Shown: in pieces, positions 36,181 through 46,134 of the stretch
Numbering within the stretch: position 1 is the first letter of the stretch
How the letters are laid out: each line of letters starts with the position of its first letter
Assembly (NCBI GenBank): GCA_030762895.1
Contig: CM061068.1
Location: forward strand, 74,177,228 to 74,241,227
Source of the DNA: Sophora flavescens
Taxonomy: Eukaryota > Streptophyta > Magnoliopsida > Fabales > Fabaceae
Direction: 5' to 3'
Length of the DNA: 64,000 nt
Position numbers and translations under genes: made by a program
The notes under the pieces: generated by a model
Databases searched by the model: none
What the model saw: the letters and a program-made list of their open reading frames with translations, nothing else
Told to the model about the DNA's origin: nothing

Positions 36181-37454
36181 TAGGGATTAGGTGACCAATT
36201 ATTCCAAATTCAAAGAAAAATAACTAACTTTTGACCAGGTCAACAAGAGCAATTGGTTGAGAAGAGAGAGAAAGATGTTGGGATAAAATCTATTATTTAA
36301 AACAAATATCAATTATCTAAATTAACTATCATTTATCAAGATGTTAACTATGATAGTGAGATCTAAGTTCACGAATTCACCTACCCAATCATGCAAGCTA
36401 CCTAAGTGATTATTCTCTTATCCCTATGTTTAATTTCATTGTCAACCGGAACCCCCAAATTCTCCTAAAGTCACTAGCGATATTCTAAAGGACGTAAGTA
36501 AACATATAAGTTAATCTGCTGTCGATCTCATAACCTACAGTTAGCCTCTATTAAGTTTTTGTTCCCTATATGATTGCACCAATCTCCTACCCTATCCCTA
36601 CGCATACTCAATTGGTGTTCCTAATTCAAGTCCTAAGCACGAATCTCCTCCCAGACTCAACGCACTTGACTAGTGAACCAAGGATCCTTTTGATTAACAC
36701 AAACGAATCAGAATTAGAAAACAAAAATTGAGAGAAGGGAATAAGAAAACATCACATAGAAACTATGCCGTCATGAGCGGCTTCATCGATCCCTCAGAAA
36801 AGAGGATTAGCTCCTCATCACGTTCATAAAAAAACAACCAATAATTGAAAAAAGAACAGAAAATAATCCTAAAACTAAAGGAGACACGACTCCAAAGAAA
36901 CTAGGATTTGGTCTCTATCCAAAACTACTCAATCTACACCAAAACAACCTATTTATAGAGGGCTGGGCCTGCTCCCGCTCGTGAGGAGAATATTAATTTT
37001 GGCTCCAGTTCAAATTTGAATTCTCACGAGGCGAGACATTGCTCGCGAGGCTAGCCTGAATGGTCTTCAGCTTTCCTGCTTCTGGCTCACGAGGCGAGCA
37101 CTGCCTCGTGAGGTGAGCTGAATGATGGCATGTTCCTGCATAGTCTGCTCTTCTGGCTCGCGAGGCGAGCCTTTGTTCGCGAGGCGAATGTCCATTTTTT
37201 GTCTTTAAGCTTGATTTCTTCAGTTTCCTAGATTACTCTAGCTTCACTTTAAACCTGAAATGTAAAAGCAGCATTTTAATGCTTTATTGACTCAAAATTA
37301 ACCAAAATATCCTAAAAACTACTTTAAGAGACTCAAAATGTTGCTCGATGACAATTAAAGCCAAATTTAGGAGAAAACGAGATTAACCTCGAACATTTAG
37401 CACAAAAATAGTGGCATCACTAGCTATAAAACTAGATAAGCCAGAGGCTTATCA
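36180..37454 (-). repeat. 5' LTR of the element at 31899-37454, inner end missing
   Basis: Starts (minus strand) TGATAAGCCTCTGGC at 37454 and matches the other LTR until about 36187. There GGGATTAGGTGACC replaces GGGACTGGGTGACC, and the last 75-90 bases expected of the LTR are absent. Confidence 0.85.
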
Positions 37455-38165
37455 CACCCTCATAGCCTTGATCCCTAAATGTGATACTTCATCTAGTATG
37501 AAGGATCTCGCCCCATCTCTCTTTGTAACGTGGTGTACAAATTTCTCTCAAAAACTCTATCTAACAGGTTGACTAAGGTAGTGAACAGGTGTGTCTTGGA
37601 AGAGCAATCCGCTTTCTTAAGCGGTAGATCTATTATTGACAATGCCCTCATTGCAAATGAAGTCATCCATAACATGAAATGCCTCCAGAGTGGCTCTAAA
37701 TGGGATGTTGCTCTGAAACTGGATATTAGCAAAGCCTTTGATAGGGTTAGCTGGTCATTCTTACAAGCCATCATGTTGAAGCTGGGTTTTGACCCAAAAT
37801 GGGTTAGTTGGATGATTATGTGTGTTAGCTCGGTGGAATACAATGTTCTTATGAATTATGAAGAAGTGGGTCCTATCCATCCCGGTAGAGGTTTGAGTCA
37901 AGGGGACCCTTTTTCCCCCTACCTTTATATTTTGTGAGTCGAAGGTCTTTCTTCCTTGATCAAAGGTGCCGAATGGAGAGGCCTTATCCATGGTATCAAA
38001 ATTTGTAGGAATTCCCCAGTGATATCCCACCTTCTGTTTGCGGATGATAGCTTCCTTTTCTTTCAAGCTAATGAGAGCGAAACCAATACAATGAAGACCA
38101 TCCTCCAAACTTATGAAGTTGCTTTAGGCCAAACTATTAATTATCAGAAGTCAAAATTGGGGAAC
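37455..38165 (+). pseudogene. LINE ORF2, reverse transcriptase part, broken at a rearrangement junction
   Basis: The RT continues in phase with 31898 (...INST-LIALIPKCDTSS). NVVYKFLSKTLSNRLTKVVN, EEQSAFLSGRSIIDNALIAN, LKLDISKAFDRVSWSF, GLSQGDPFSPYLYIL (a stop follows at 37936-37938) and LLFADDSFLFF (the catalytic FADD, near 38030-38060) are all family motifs. Homology ends at about INYQKSKL (38160), before the thumb, C-terminal domain and poly(A). The next sequence is a Tekay-like LTR with no LTR end at the joint, so this is a breakpoint rather than a clean insertion. Confidence 0.88.
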
Positions 38166-39646
38166 ATTTGATTTGGTTTGAGAAACATGAAATTGAACTT
38201 AGAAATCTCAAATTAAAGGTCCTAATTTGAATAAAACATAGTTAATTTCAACACAATCGATTTCAAATAAAATCAAATTGGGGTTTAGGGTCCAAAGAGC
38301 AATTTGGGGAAAATTTGATTTAAATAGAGAATCATAAAATTAACCTTAGAAACCATTAATTACAAGCCCAAATGCACTAAAACTGAACCAATTTCATGAT
38401 TAAAGTAAGATGAAAAGTTAATGTTTCAAAATCAATTTGGGGATTTTTGAATCTAAGCAAAATAGATGAGGTTTTCACTTACCCAAGGAAGAAGAAGATG
38501 TCATTGTGGTTGTTGAAGGCCAACCGGCGCTGTGGCAAACGGTGGCGACGATGGAGATACCAGACAGATCTGAAACGTCGCGAGATGAAGAGATGAGACG
38601 CACGGTTCTCCTCTTCAAGTAGTGGTTAGACTATGACTGACGACGGCAGTGACGGAGGATGGCTCCAACACTTCCGCGGCGGAGACGGCGTCGAACGGAG
38701 GATCAAAAGAACCAGAACGTGCTAGACAAGGAGGATGAGCATCTGGTCGGCTTCTTCACCCTTGGTGCGGTCCAGTGACGGCCAGAGGCGAGCTGAAAGG
38801 TGGTGGAGCATGGCTGGTGGTGGTTCGTTCTCGCGGTGGAGCACGTTTCCCGCACAACCGAGGTCGATCAAACGCAGCTGGGACGCGGCGATCGGAGGAG
38901 GCGGACCGGACACGTGGGTCTCGCGGCTCTGGCGACGGTTCAGGCGGCATGGGCGGCGCTGCTATGGTGAGAGGAAGGAGGAAGATGAAGTTAAGGGAGA
39001 AATGGGTTTTGGCTTGAAACAGAAAGAAGAAAAGAAAGAAATAGAGAGAAAAGAGTTTGGGGGGGGTGGGGGGTGGGGGGAGGGCGTCGAGTGAGAGAGA
39101 GAGAAGAAAAAGTTGAGTTTTTAACTTATTATTTAGTGATAGGTACAAAAATGAGTGATAAATATTGAGTCTAAAATTAAATACGTTTTTGGCTTTTGAA
39201 TCTAAAAATAAAGGGTGACAAATATATACTTTCAAAATTTGAAATAAAGTGGAGATTGATAATTGAAGTGATCAACTAAAAAAATCCACATTCCAACTAA
39301 TTATCTCCGATTATTGTCAAACCAATTTATTTTCAAATCTAAAATTAAATAGAGTAAGATATGAAAATAATTTTCTTTCAATCATATCATTTAAAATATT
39401 TTTCTAAAAAAATACTAATATGGATAATAACATAATATTATTGTCTAGTAAAAGTACTTACACTGGAATAAGGCAGTGCTGACGTACTTAATAAAATAAT
39501 TTTAAAAGAGTAAATAAAATTACTCAAGATCAAGCATCATAAAATAAACAAAAAAAAAATGTCCAAATAATTATTATTCCAATAAAAATAATATAAATAG
39601 ATATATTTTACCGATATTGAAAAACCGTAAAAACCGGGGTGTTACA
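38166..39646 (-). mobile_element. 5' part of a Tekay-like LTR (LTR-X), inserted in TNP2
   Basis: On the minus strand it begins TGTAACACCCCGGTTTTTACGG at 39646, like the starts of the LTRs at 12635 and 57394. A CT-rich, GC-rich transcribed-leader-like zone (38500-39120) and AT-rich sequence follow. Only about 1.5 kb of an expected 4 kb LTR is present. The next bases, CATTC (39647-39651), match GAATG at 633-637. The minus-strand frame 38756-39235 and the plus-strand frames here are low complexity. Confidence 0.75.
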
Positions 39647-42150
39647 CATTCAGGCGTCAGCCTCACCATATTCATGTTGGCCAGTGATTGTTATACCGTA
39701 CAATCTTCCTCCCGAGATGTGCATATCAAAACCATATATGTTTCTGACTTGTCTCATACCGGTACCATCTAATCCGAAGGCTGGGATAGATGTATATTTG
39801 CAGCCTCTGATCGATGATCTGAAGAAGTTGTGGGATGGTGTGTTGACTTATGACGTTTCAAAGAAGCGAAACTTTATGATGAGGGGATCACTGATGTGGA
39901 CTATCAATGATTTTCCTGCATATGGCATGCTCTCTGGTTGGGGGACCCACGGTAAATTGGCGTACCCGTATTACGTGGAACATGGAAAGGCTTTTACCCT
40001 TAGATATGGTGGCAAAAGTTCCTGGTTTGATTCTCATCGTCGGTTCTTAGATCCCGACCATCCCTTCCGAAGAAACGTCCGAGCATTCAAAAAGAATTAG
40101 ACAGAAGCGGAAGGTCCACCGCCTTTGTTGACTCCTGAACAAATATGGGGTCGGGTTAGAGATCTTCCTAAAGTCACTGAAGCAGGTGTGTCAAAATTAC
40201 CCGGGTATGGAGAATGGCATAACTGGACAAAACAAAGTATTTTTTGGGAACTACCATATTGGAAGGATAATTTGTTAAGACATATCCTTGATGTGATGCA
40301 TATTGAGAAGAATTTCTTTGACAACATTTTTAACACGGTTATGAATGTGTCTAACAAGACGAAGGACAATGAGAAGGCGAGGATGGACATAGCTATGTAC
40401 GGTAGATGAAAGGATTTGGAGCTGAAGCCGCAACGTAATGGAAAAATGGTTAAACCAAAAGCTTGTTACACTCTAATCGCCGATGAAGCGAAGTCAATTT
40501 GTCGGTGGTTAAAAGACCTTAGGACCCGTGATGGTTATTCCTCTAATTTGGCACGATGTGCTGATGTAAGAACAGGGAGGTTTCATGGGATGAAAAGTCA
40601 TGATTGTCATGTATTCGTGGAGTGTTTGTAAAATCAGTCATTTCTTTAAAGATATATGCTCTGCAACTTTAAGAGCGGATGGTCTGACGAAGATGGAAGA
40701 AAACATTCCAATAATTCAGTTCAAGATGGAGAGGGTTTTTCCCCCAGGATTTTTTGATTCAATGGAACATCTCTCTTTCCATCTTGCATATGAAGGGAGG
40801 CTTGGTGGACCAGTACAATATAGGTGGATGTATCTGTTTGAAAGGTAATTTTATTATATTTTGATATTTAAATAATTAGCGACTATTGAATAATGCCTTG
40901 TCAATGATGCTTTTTATTACTTAGATTCATGGGTGACTCTAAACGATCAGTTAAAAACAAGGCTAGGGTGGAAGGATCAATCTGTGCGTCTTACTTACAC
41001 CGTGAGACAACCTATTTTTGTTCCCACTATTTCAACAACTTTATGTTGGCACCAAGACATGTTAGGAACGAGGTAGATGCTGATAATGCAGGGTATCCTT
41101 ATATGCTATCCGTATTTAACCTTCCTGGCCGTCATGTTGGCAAGGAGCTTACTTACTGGTTAACTGATGAGGAGTATGCATCGGCCCATGTACATGTCTT
41201 GATAAGTTGCACATAGGTGAAACCATACCATGAGTAAGTCTTAACGACCTATTTTTGAAATAATGTATCACATGTTATTATAATTTCTCCTTTACACATA
41301 GTACACATTTTATTTGTCAGTGTGTTCCTTCAAATTAATCAATTAAGTGAACAATATGGTTATGCTCGTACACATGCAGATTTTCCTGAATGGTTCAAGC
41401 AACAAGTAAGTGTAATATGACGATGCAAACACTATATTAAGCTTAATTTCGCCTCTTGAAAAATCCCACTATTTAATATGACTTACCTTTTCGTAGGTGT
41501 GTCAACAACCGTTAAGCGTGACTAATCAACACTTGAGAGATTTAGCTCTGTGTTACATCATGGCATACATACTTTGTTAATGGGTACAAATTCCACACAG
41601 ATGAATGGAACGTGGGCAAAAAGACAATTTATAGCGGGGTTGTCGTACAGGGTGAAGGTACTGGTGATTTTTATGGGGTCATAAAACACATATACGAGTT
41701 ACAACACAATACTACTACTTATCCTAAAAAAGTAGTCTTATTTTATTGTAACTGGTTTGATCCATCGAGGATAGGCACAAAAGTGGATCCCAAGTATGGA
41801 ACTGTGGACATTCGCATGGATAGAAGATATCAACAGTTTGATCCGTTTATAATTGCTCAGAATGCAAAACAAGTTTATTATGTCCCTTATCCAGCAATGA
41901 GAACAGACAAATGAGGTTGGTGTGTTGCAGTCACTACCAAGCCTAGGGGTCGCATAGAAATCGATGATGTAGAGGATGAGACGCCATTCCAGGCGGATGA
42001 ATCGTCACATCTCAATGAAGTAATTGAGGTCGAGCGTATTAGTGGCATGTTGGGATCTGCAAATGAAGGGGAAGAAGTGGTCATTGGTAATCAGGCATCC
42101 ATGCATGCATCATCAGAGGAAGAAATCCAAAGTGATGACTCAATGCAATA
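39647..42150 (+). pseudogene. CACTA transposase TNP2, C-terminal part, disrupted
   Basis: It continues the gene that stops at 633. QASASPYSCWPVIVIPYNLP and PEMCISKPYMFLTCLIPV belong to the TNP2 core, then DDLKKLWDGV, GSLMWTINDFPAYGMLSGWG. Stops lie at 40098-40100 and 40407-40409. GYGEWHNWTKQSIFWELPYW, then HIEKNFFDNI and KSHDCHVFVECL, end in a frame-shifting deletion near 40627 in the DUF4218 region, which resumes SHFFKDICSATLRADGL, FPPGFFDSMEHLSFHLAYEG, PVQYRWMY. An intron follows (about 40849-40924). HRETTYFCSHYFNNFM is followed by the DUF4216-like domain at 41612-41914 (VVLFYCNWFDPS). The acidic tail ends near 42150. Several stops: inactive. Confidence 0.9.
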
Positions 42151-42370
42151 AGAAGAAGAGTCGGACTTACAATCAGATGACTGATGCAGGAGTCTGAATA
42201 GGAAGTTTACTATTATGTTATTTTTATTGTATTTTAAATATTTGCTTATGAAATATAATGTAAGACTTGACAACTATTGTTCTATAAAAATAGTTGCTTA
42301 GATTAGACTGTTAATTGTCGATTACTTATTGTTTTTACACTGATTTGTAATTGTGGTATAAAAATAGATA

Positions 42371-44443
42371 TGTCAGCATCAGGAGGATAGCCGCCCCGCC
42401 CCCCACCTCCTAGCGGTGATAAGGGGAAGGGGAAGGCTAAGCGGGGATGATACACCGTGAAGTCCCAGGTGCTTGATTGCATTCCTGGAGGTCCCTCCGC
42501 ACTCACCCCCATACCTACCACACCTACCCTATCGCCACCTACGGGAGCCTCCCCCACCCATTCTACACCATCCCCCACCCATTCTATACCCTCACTGATC
42601 CATACTACATCATCCCCTACCCATACTACACTATCCCCGACCTACATTACCCCACCCTCCACCCATGTCCAGACCTCCACTCGCTTTGCGCCACGACGCG
42701 CACTAGCTGGCTACTCGTCGCCCCCTACTGGACCCACACCACACCTACACCCAGCACCACCATCATCATCGACCGCACCGGTCACACACCCAGCAGGATT
42801 ATCATTTATGCCGACTCCTGGGATGATGCCACAGCCGGACACGACCATTCCATCCTCATCATCTGGGGCCGCATATGGTCACGACACGGCCATACCATCA
42901 TCATCGTCTGTACAGCAGTCGGCCGCGGCTGAGGACTTGCCTTAGTGGGCCAGGGTTCCCGCACCGGAGGATCGATCATGGATCTGTCCTGTTTCTGGAT
43001 CGTAAGTTTAATTTAATTTAATGTTGTTTAAAATAATTACTATTTAATAAGCATATATTTGTTGGTTGTCATATTGTTGATTTAATAAAATTATGAATTT
43101 TTCAGCTTCATCCCATCGAAAGTGGGATCGAAGCACGTTACCTTCGCCATCAAGGCTCAGTATCGTCACTTCTGGCCATCATGGGGGGTGATCCCCTGGG
43201 AGGATCGGGATCGTATCTTCAGACGATTTGGGGTAAGTTCTTGTTTATCAGTTCATGTAATTTTCCATTTATTTTATATATTCTTTTGTATAATGTTATT
43301 ATTATTATTTTCTTTGTTAACAGGAGCTTGTGCGCTGGTTTCCGGAGCATACCTCAGAGATACGTGCTATCTTTGACGACCGATAAGCTGCTCGACTGAG
43401 GGACATGCTCCAGGAGCGTAGGGAGAGCCAGATACGTCCGGATTACATCGGGCCCAACATCTGGACCCAACTGTGTGCGTACTGGGACACTTCAGCTTAC
43501 AAGCTGAAGTGTGAACAGGCAAGGAGAAATCGGGCTTCCGAGAATGGTGGGAGCATGCACATTGGAGGTTCTTTTAGCCACATGCAGCATGCCATTTACA
43601 TGGTATGCATATATAAATAACATTATTTATAAACTGTATATTTTTAACTAAAATTTGTTTTATAACTAATTGATTTTATTGGTGTGTCGGTTGCAGGTAG
43701 GAGAGCTAGCTCGGTCCGTTGACGTCCCTACGGTCTTTGAGCAGACACATATTTGCTCGGACACCGGCAAGTTTGTTGATGAGAGGTCGAGGCAGACAAT
43801 GGTGAGCTAAAATATTTTTTTATATTTCAACTATTGGTAATTATTATATATATATACATACATACATACATATACATATATATATATATATATATATAGT
43901 TTAATACATATTGATTGTAATGTATTGATCGCAGGCGGAGTACAATGCCAGGTTTAGTCAGGTAGCATTTGAGGTTGCCTCCTGTTCTGGTGCCTCAGAT
44001 CCTTCTCAGTTGGACCCCACCGAGGTTGAGCGACTACAGACCTAGGCCTGGATGGATGTGACGGGCGGGAAGAACAAGGGACGGATTTACGGTACTACGA
44101 CCATTAGGGAGACTACATCCTCCGACTCACAGGACACGGAGGAGGTGCATCGGCTGAGGTGCAGCAAAGGGAGACGAACGAGCGCATCATGCAGCAGATG
44201 GAGACATTCTCTACGGTCATGACCGCTGTGCTCGATTTCCTCCCACCAGATAGGCGCAGCGCTCTGTAGGGGGTCCTCCATGCCACCCGGCCCCGGCCCC
44301 GGTCCTCCACTACTACTACCGATCCACCACCGCAGTCGCATGATGACGGTCTGTCTACTGAGCCGCAACTTGATGGTCATGTGACGCCGGCAGACTCTCC
44401 CCGACAGGACGACAATGACGGATATTATGGTGATGGGTATTAG
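42371..44443 (+). pseudogene. Second CACTA transposase gene (Ptta/En/Spm, Transposase_24-like), disrupted
   Basis: Proteins of this type accompany TNP2 in plant CACTA elements and are thought to bind subterminal repeats. From the ATG at 42371 comes MSASGG then a TAG, PPRPPPPSGDKGKGKAKRG then a TGA, and a Pro/Ser/Thr-rich region (TLSPPTGASPTHSTPSPTHS). Exon 1 ends at 43001, after another stop at 42943-42945. Exon 2 (43106-43232) reads HVTFAIKAQYRHFWPSWGVI. Exon 3 (43324-43602) reads QIRPDYIGPNIWTQLCAYWD and ENGGSMHIGGSFS. Exon 4 is 43697-43801 (TVFEQTHI, FVDERSRQTM). Exon 5 starts at 43935 (AEYNARFSQVAFEVA), with a TAG near 44043. All introns have GT-AG. Inactive. Confidence 0.85.
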
Positions 44444-45095
44444 GATAGTTATAGGTGTAGTAGAGATTTGTAGATAGACGGATATTTTATTTATGGATTA
44501 TATGTGGAGATTGTTTTTATTTTAAATTAATTTTGATTTAATTTCTTTTTAAATTTTATTTTTAATTTCAATTTTTTTTGTATTTGATAATATAATAATA
44601 TTTAATTATAATAAAATATAATAAATAAATTATAATTAATTATAATAAAATATAAATTATTAAATAAATTATAATAATAATTAATTAATAAAATATAATA
44701 ATAATTAATAAATCAATAAAAATATTTAATATTGAATATATAAATTTTAATAAAAATAATTAATAATTAATTATTAATATAAAACAAAAAAAATAAAAAA
44801 AAACCTTGTTTCCGACATATATTTCCATCGGTAACTGTTGGTTACATTTTCCGACGGAAAATTCCGTCGGTAACGTCCACAGAGAGTTACCGACGGAATT
44901 TCAGTAATTAGGGGTTCTGTGTGACTAGTTTTCCCATGGTTAAAGCCGTCGGAAATTTTCAACGGACGAACTAGATCCGTCGGAAAGACTTTCCTACGCG
45001 CCTATTACCGTCGGAACCGTGTCCGTCGGAAAGTCCGTCGGTAATGTAGTTTTCCGACAGGTTTTTTTTGTCGGTAAGTCATGTTTTTTTCTAGT
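44444..45095 (+). repeat. CACTA 3' region: AT-rich spacer and subterminal repeats
   Basis: 44500-44800 is almost pure A/T with no gene. 44807-45080 repeats the CCGACGGAAA and CCGTCGGTAA motifs of 3985-4300. The terminus at about 45095 is CTAGT(C) instead of GGTAGTG, and the expected GAT duplication is eroded. Confidence 0.85.
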
Positions 45096-45692
45096 CAATC
45101 AATTCATATAAGCTATCATCAATTGTATAGTCTCATACCTACACAATCTCAGGACCCTTCTCATTCTGGTGTGTGATCGGTTCATTCATGTGTCCCTCCG
45201 CCTAGAAGCCTGCTAGGAGCCGCTCCTTGTCCATACCTTCTTGCACCGACGACCACTCCTCGCCCTCGTCAGCCCCGGGTGTCACATGCCCACCAACTTC
45301 CGCTTGGTTAGTCCTCGAACCACACCGTACTGGAAGATGTGCCGCTCTGATACCATTTGTAACATCCATGATTGCTCCTTGGGAAAACTTCCCAGGAGGT
45401 CACCCATCCTAGAATTACTCAAAGTCAAGCACGCTTAACTGTGGAGTTCTTAAGTGATGGGCTCCCGAAAAGAAGATGCATCTTGTTAGTATAGGTAGTA
45501 CCAATCAATTCATATAAGTCATTCTCAATAGTATAGTCCCATACCTACACAGTCTCAGGATCCCTCTCATTCCGATGTGTAATCGGTTCATTCATGTGTC
45601 TCTCCGCCTAGAAGCCTGCCAGGATCCGCTCTTTGTTCGTGCCTTCTTGCACCGGCGACCACTCCCCGTCCTCATCAGCCCCAGGTGTCACA
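45096..45692 (-). mobile_element. Cassandra TRIM retrotransposon: 5' LTR, internal region, start of 3' LTR
   Basis: Minus-strand order: 5' LTR 45692-45358 (335 bp, TGTGACACC...GGATGTTACA), internal region 45357-45287 (71 bp), then 3' LTR from 45286 to the CACTA insertion at 45096. The 5' LTR carries the 5S-like core (GGATGGGTGACCTCCTGGG and AACTCCACAGTTAAGC, about 45385-45460). The rest of the 3' LTR is 4308-4523. The outer duplication here is AACTT (45693-45697). The 5' LTR is about 70 bp shorter than the 3' LTR near its end, by deletion. Confidence 0.92.
45344..45355 (-). promoter_or_regulatory. Cassandra primer-binding site
   Basis: TGGTATCAGAGC on the minus strand, two bases after the 5' LTR. 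It matches the initiator methionine tRNA 3' end used as primer by many plant LTR elements. Confidence 0.88.
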
Positions 45693-45821
45693 AACTTTTT
45701 TTTTTTACAATTAATAATCAACGACATTTTTTTTATATATAAAGGTAATTTTTTTTACATCTTAAACAAAACTGATCAATGATCATCATCCAATTGTACT
45801 TCATTAGACATACACATAATT

Positions 45822-46016
45822 TTTTTTGGTAACCATGATATAGGTACGAAGTATCCACCACTGTTGGTATTGACTAATCTCCGTCGGGGAACCTGTTAGG
45901 CACACAAGGTGAGTTCTCCCCTCCCAACCAGGTTTTCTCCATACGCAAGAGTCATGATTCAAAACCACTTGCTTAAGGTGTCCAAGTCCCTTACTACTTG
46001 GATCAACCACATGTTG
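45822..46016 (-). mobile_element. SINE, about 195 bp
   Basis: Minus strand: head with TGGTTGATCCAAGTAGTAAGG (box A-like) and GGTTTTGAATCATGAC (box B-like), ending GGTTACCAAAAAAAATT. The tail matches that of the SINE at 6497-6709. Flanks AGACATACACATAA and AGACACATATT are similar and may be an eroded duplication. Confidence 0.7.
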
Positions 46017-46134
46017 GTCCAGACACATATTTTATTCCAATACAATATAAATAATTCAAACACAAACATTTTTGGAAAGTTTTTTTTCATGTGGAAACAA
46101 CTTAATTTTTATTTTGGAAAAAAAAAATAGTTTT

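Larger units (their letters stand above)
31899..37454 (-). mobile_element. Non-autonomous LTR retrotransposon (Tat/Athila-like architecture), inserted in LINE ORF2
   Basis: Two LTR copies: 31899-33206 (complete) and about 36180-37454 (lacking about 75 bp at the inner end). The 5-bp duplication CACCC is perfect (31894-31898 and 37455-37459). Outer ends are TGTTGCGAATCCGGC and GGCTTATCA. The orientation is inferred as minus because AAGTTTGGGGTATTTGATAAGC, read on that strand, forms a polypurine tract abutting the LTR at 33207-33222. The inner end of the 5' LTR and the primer-binding site are deleted. No gag-pol domain is identifiable, so it is a defective or non-autonomous copy. Confidence 0.82.
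39647..45095 (+). mobile_element. CACTA transposon, 3' half
   Basis: Carries the TNP2 C-terminal half, a second transposase gene (42371-44443) and 3' subterminal repeats with a decayed terminus (TCATGTTTTTTTCTAGT). Its 5' half is at 633-4307 on the opposite strand. Confidence 0.9.

Noticed and set aside
31899..37454. This LTR element as the inversion site through recombination with its relative at 1-108
   Set aside because: Both its flanks carry the same CACCC and the LINE frame is continuous across it, so no exchange of flanks took place here.
38735..39235. A 119-residue plus-strand and a 159-residue minus-strand frame
   Set aside because: Both lie in the GC- and CT-rich leader of a Tekay-like LTR and shadow each other; no homology seen.
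42477..42932. 151-residue Tyr/Thr/His-rich frame
   Set aside because: A frame-shifted shadow of the Pro/Ser/Thr-rich exon of the second CACTA gene.
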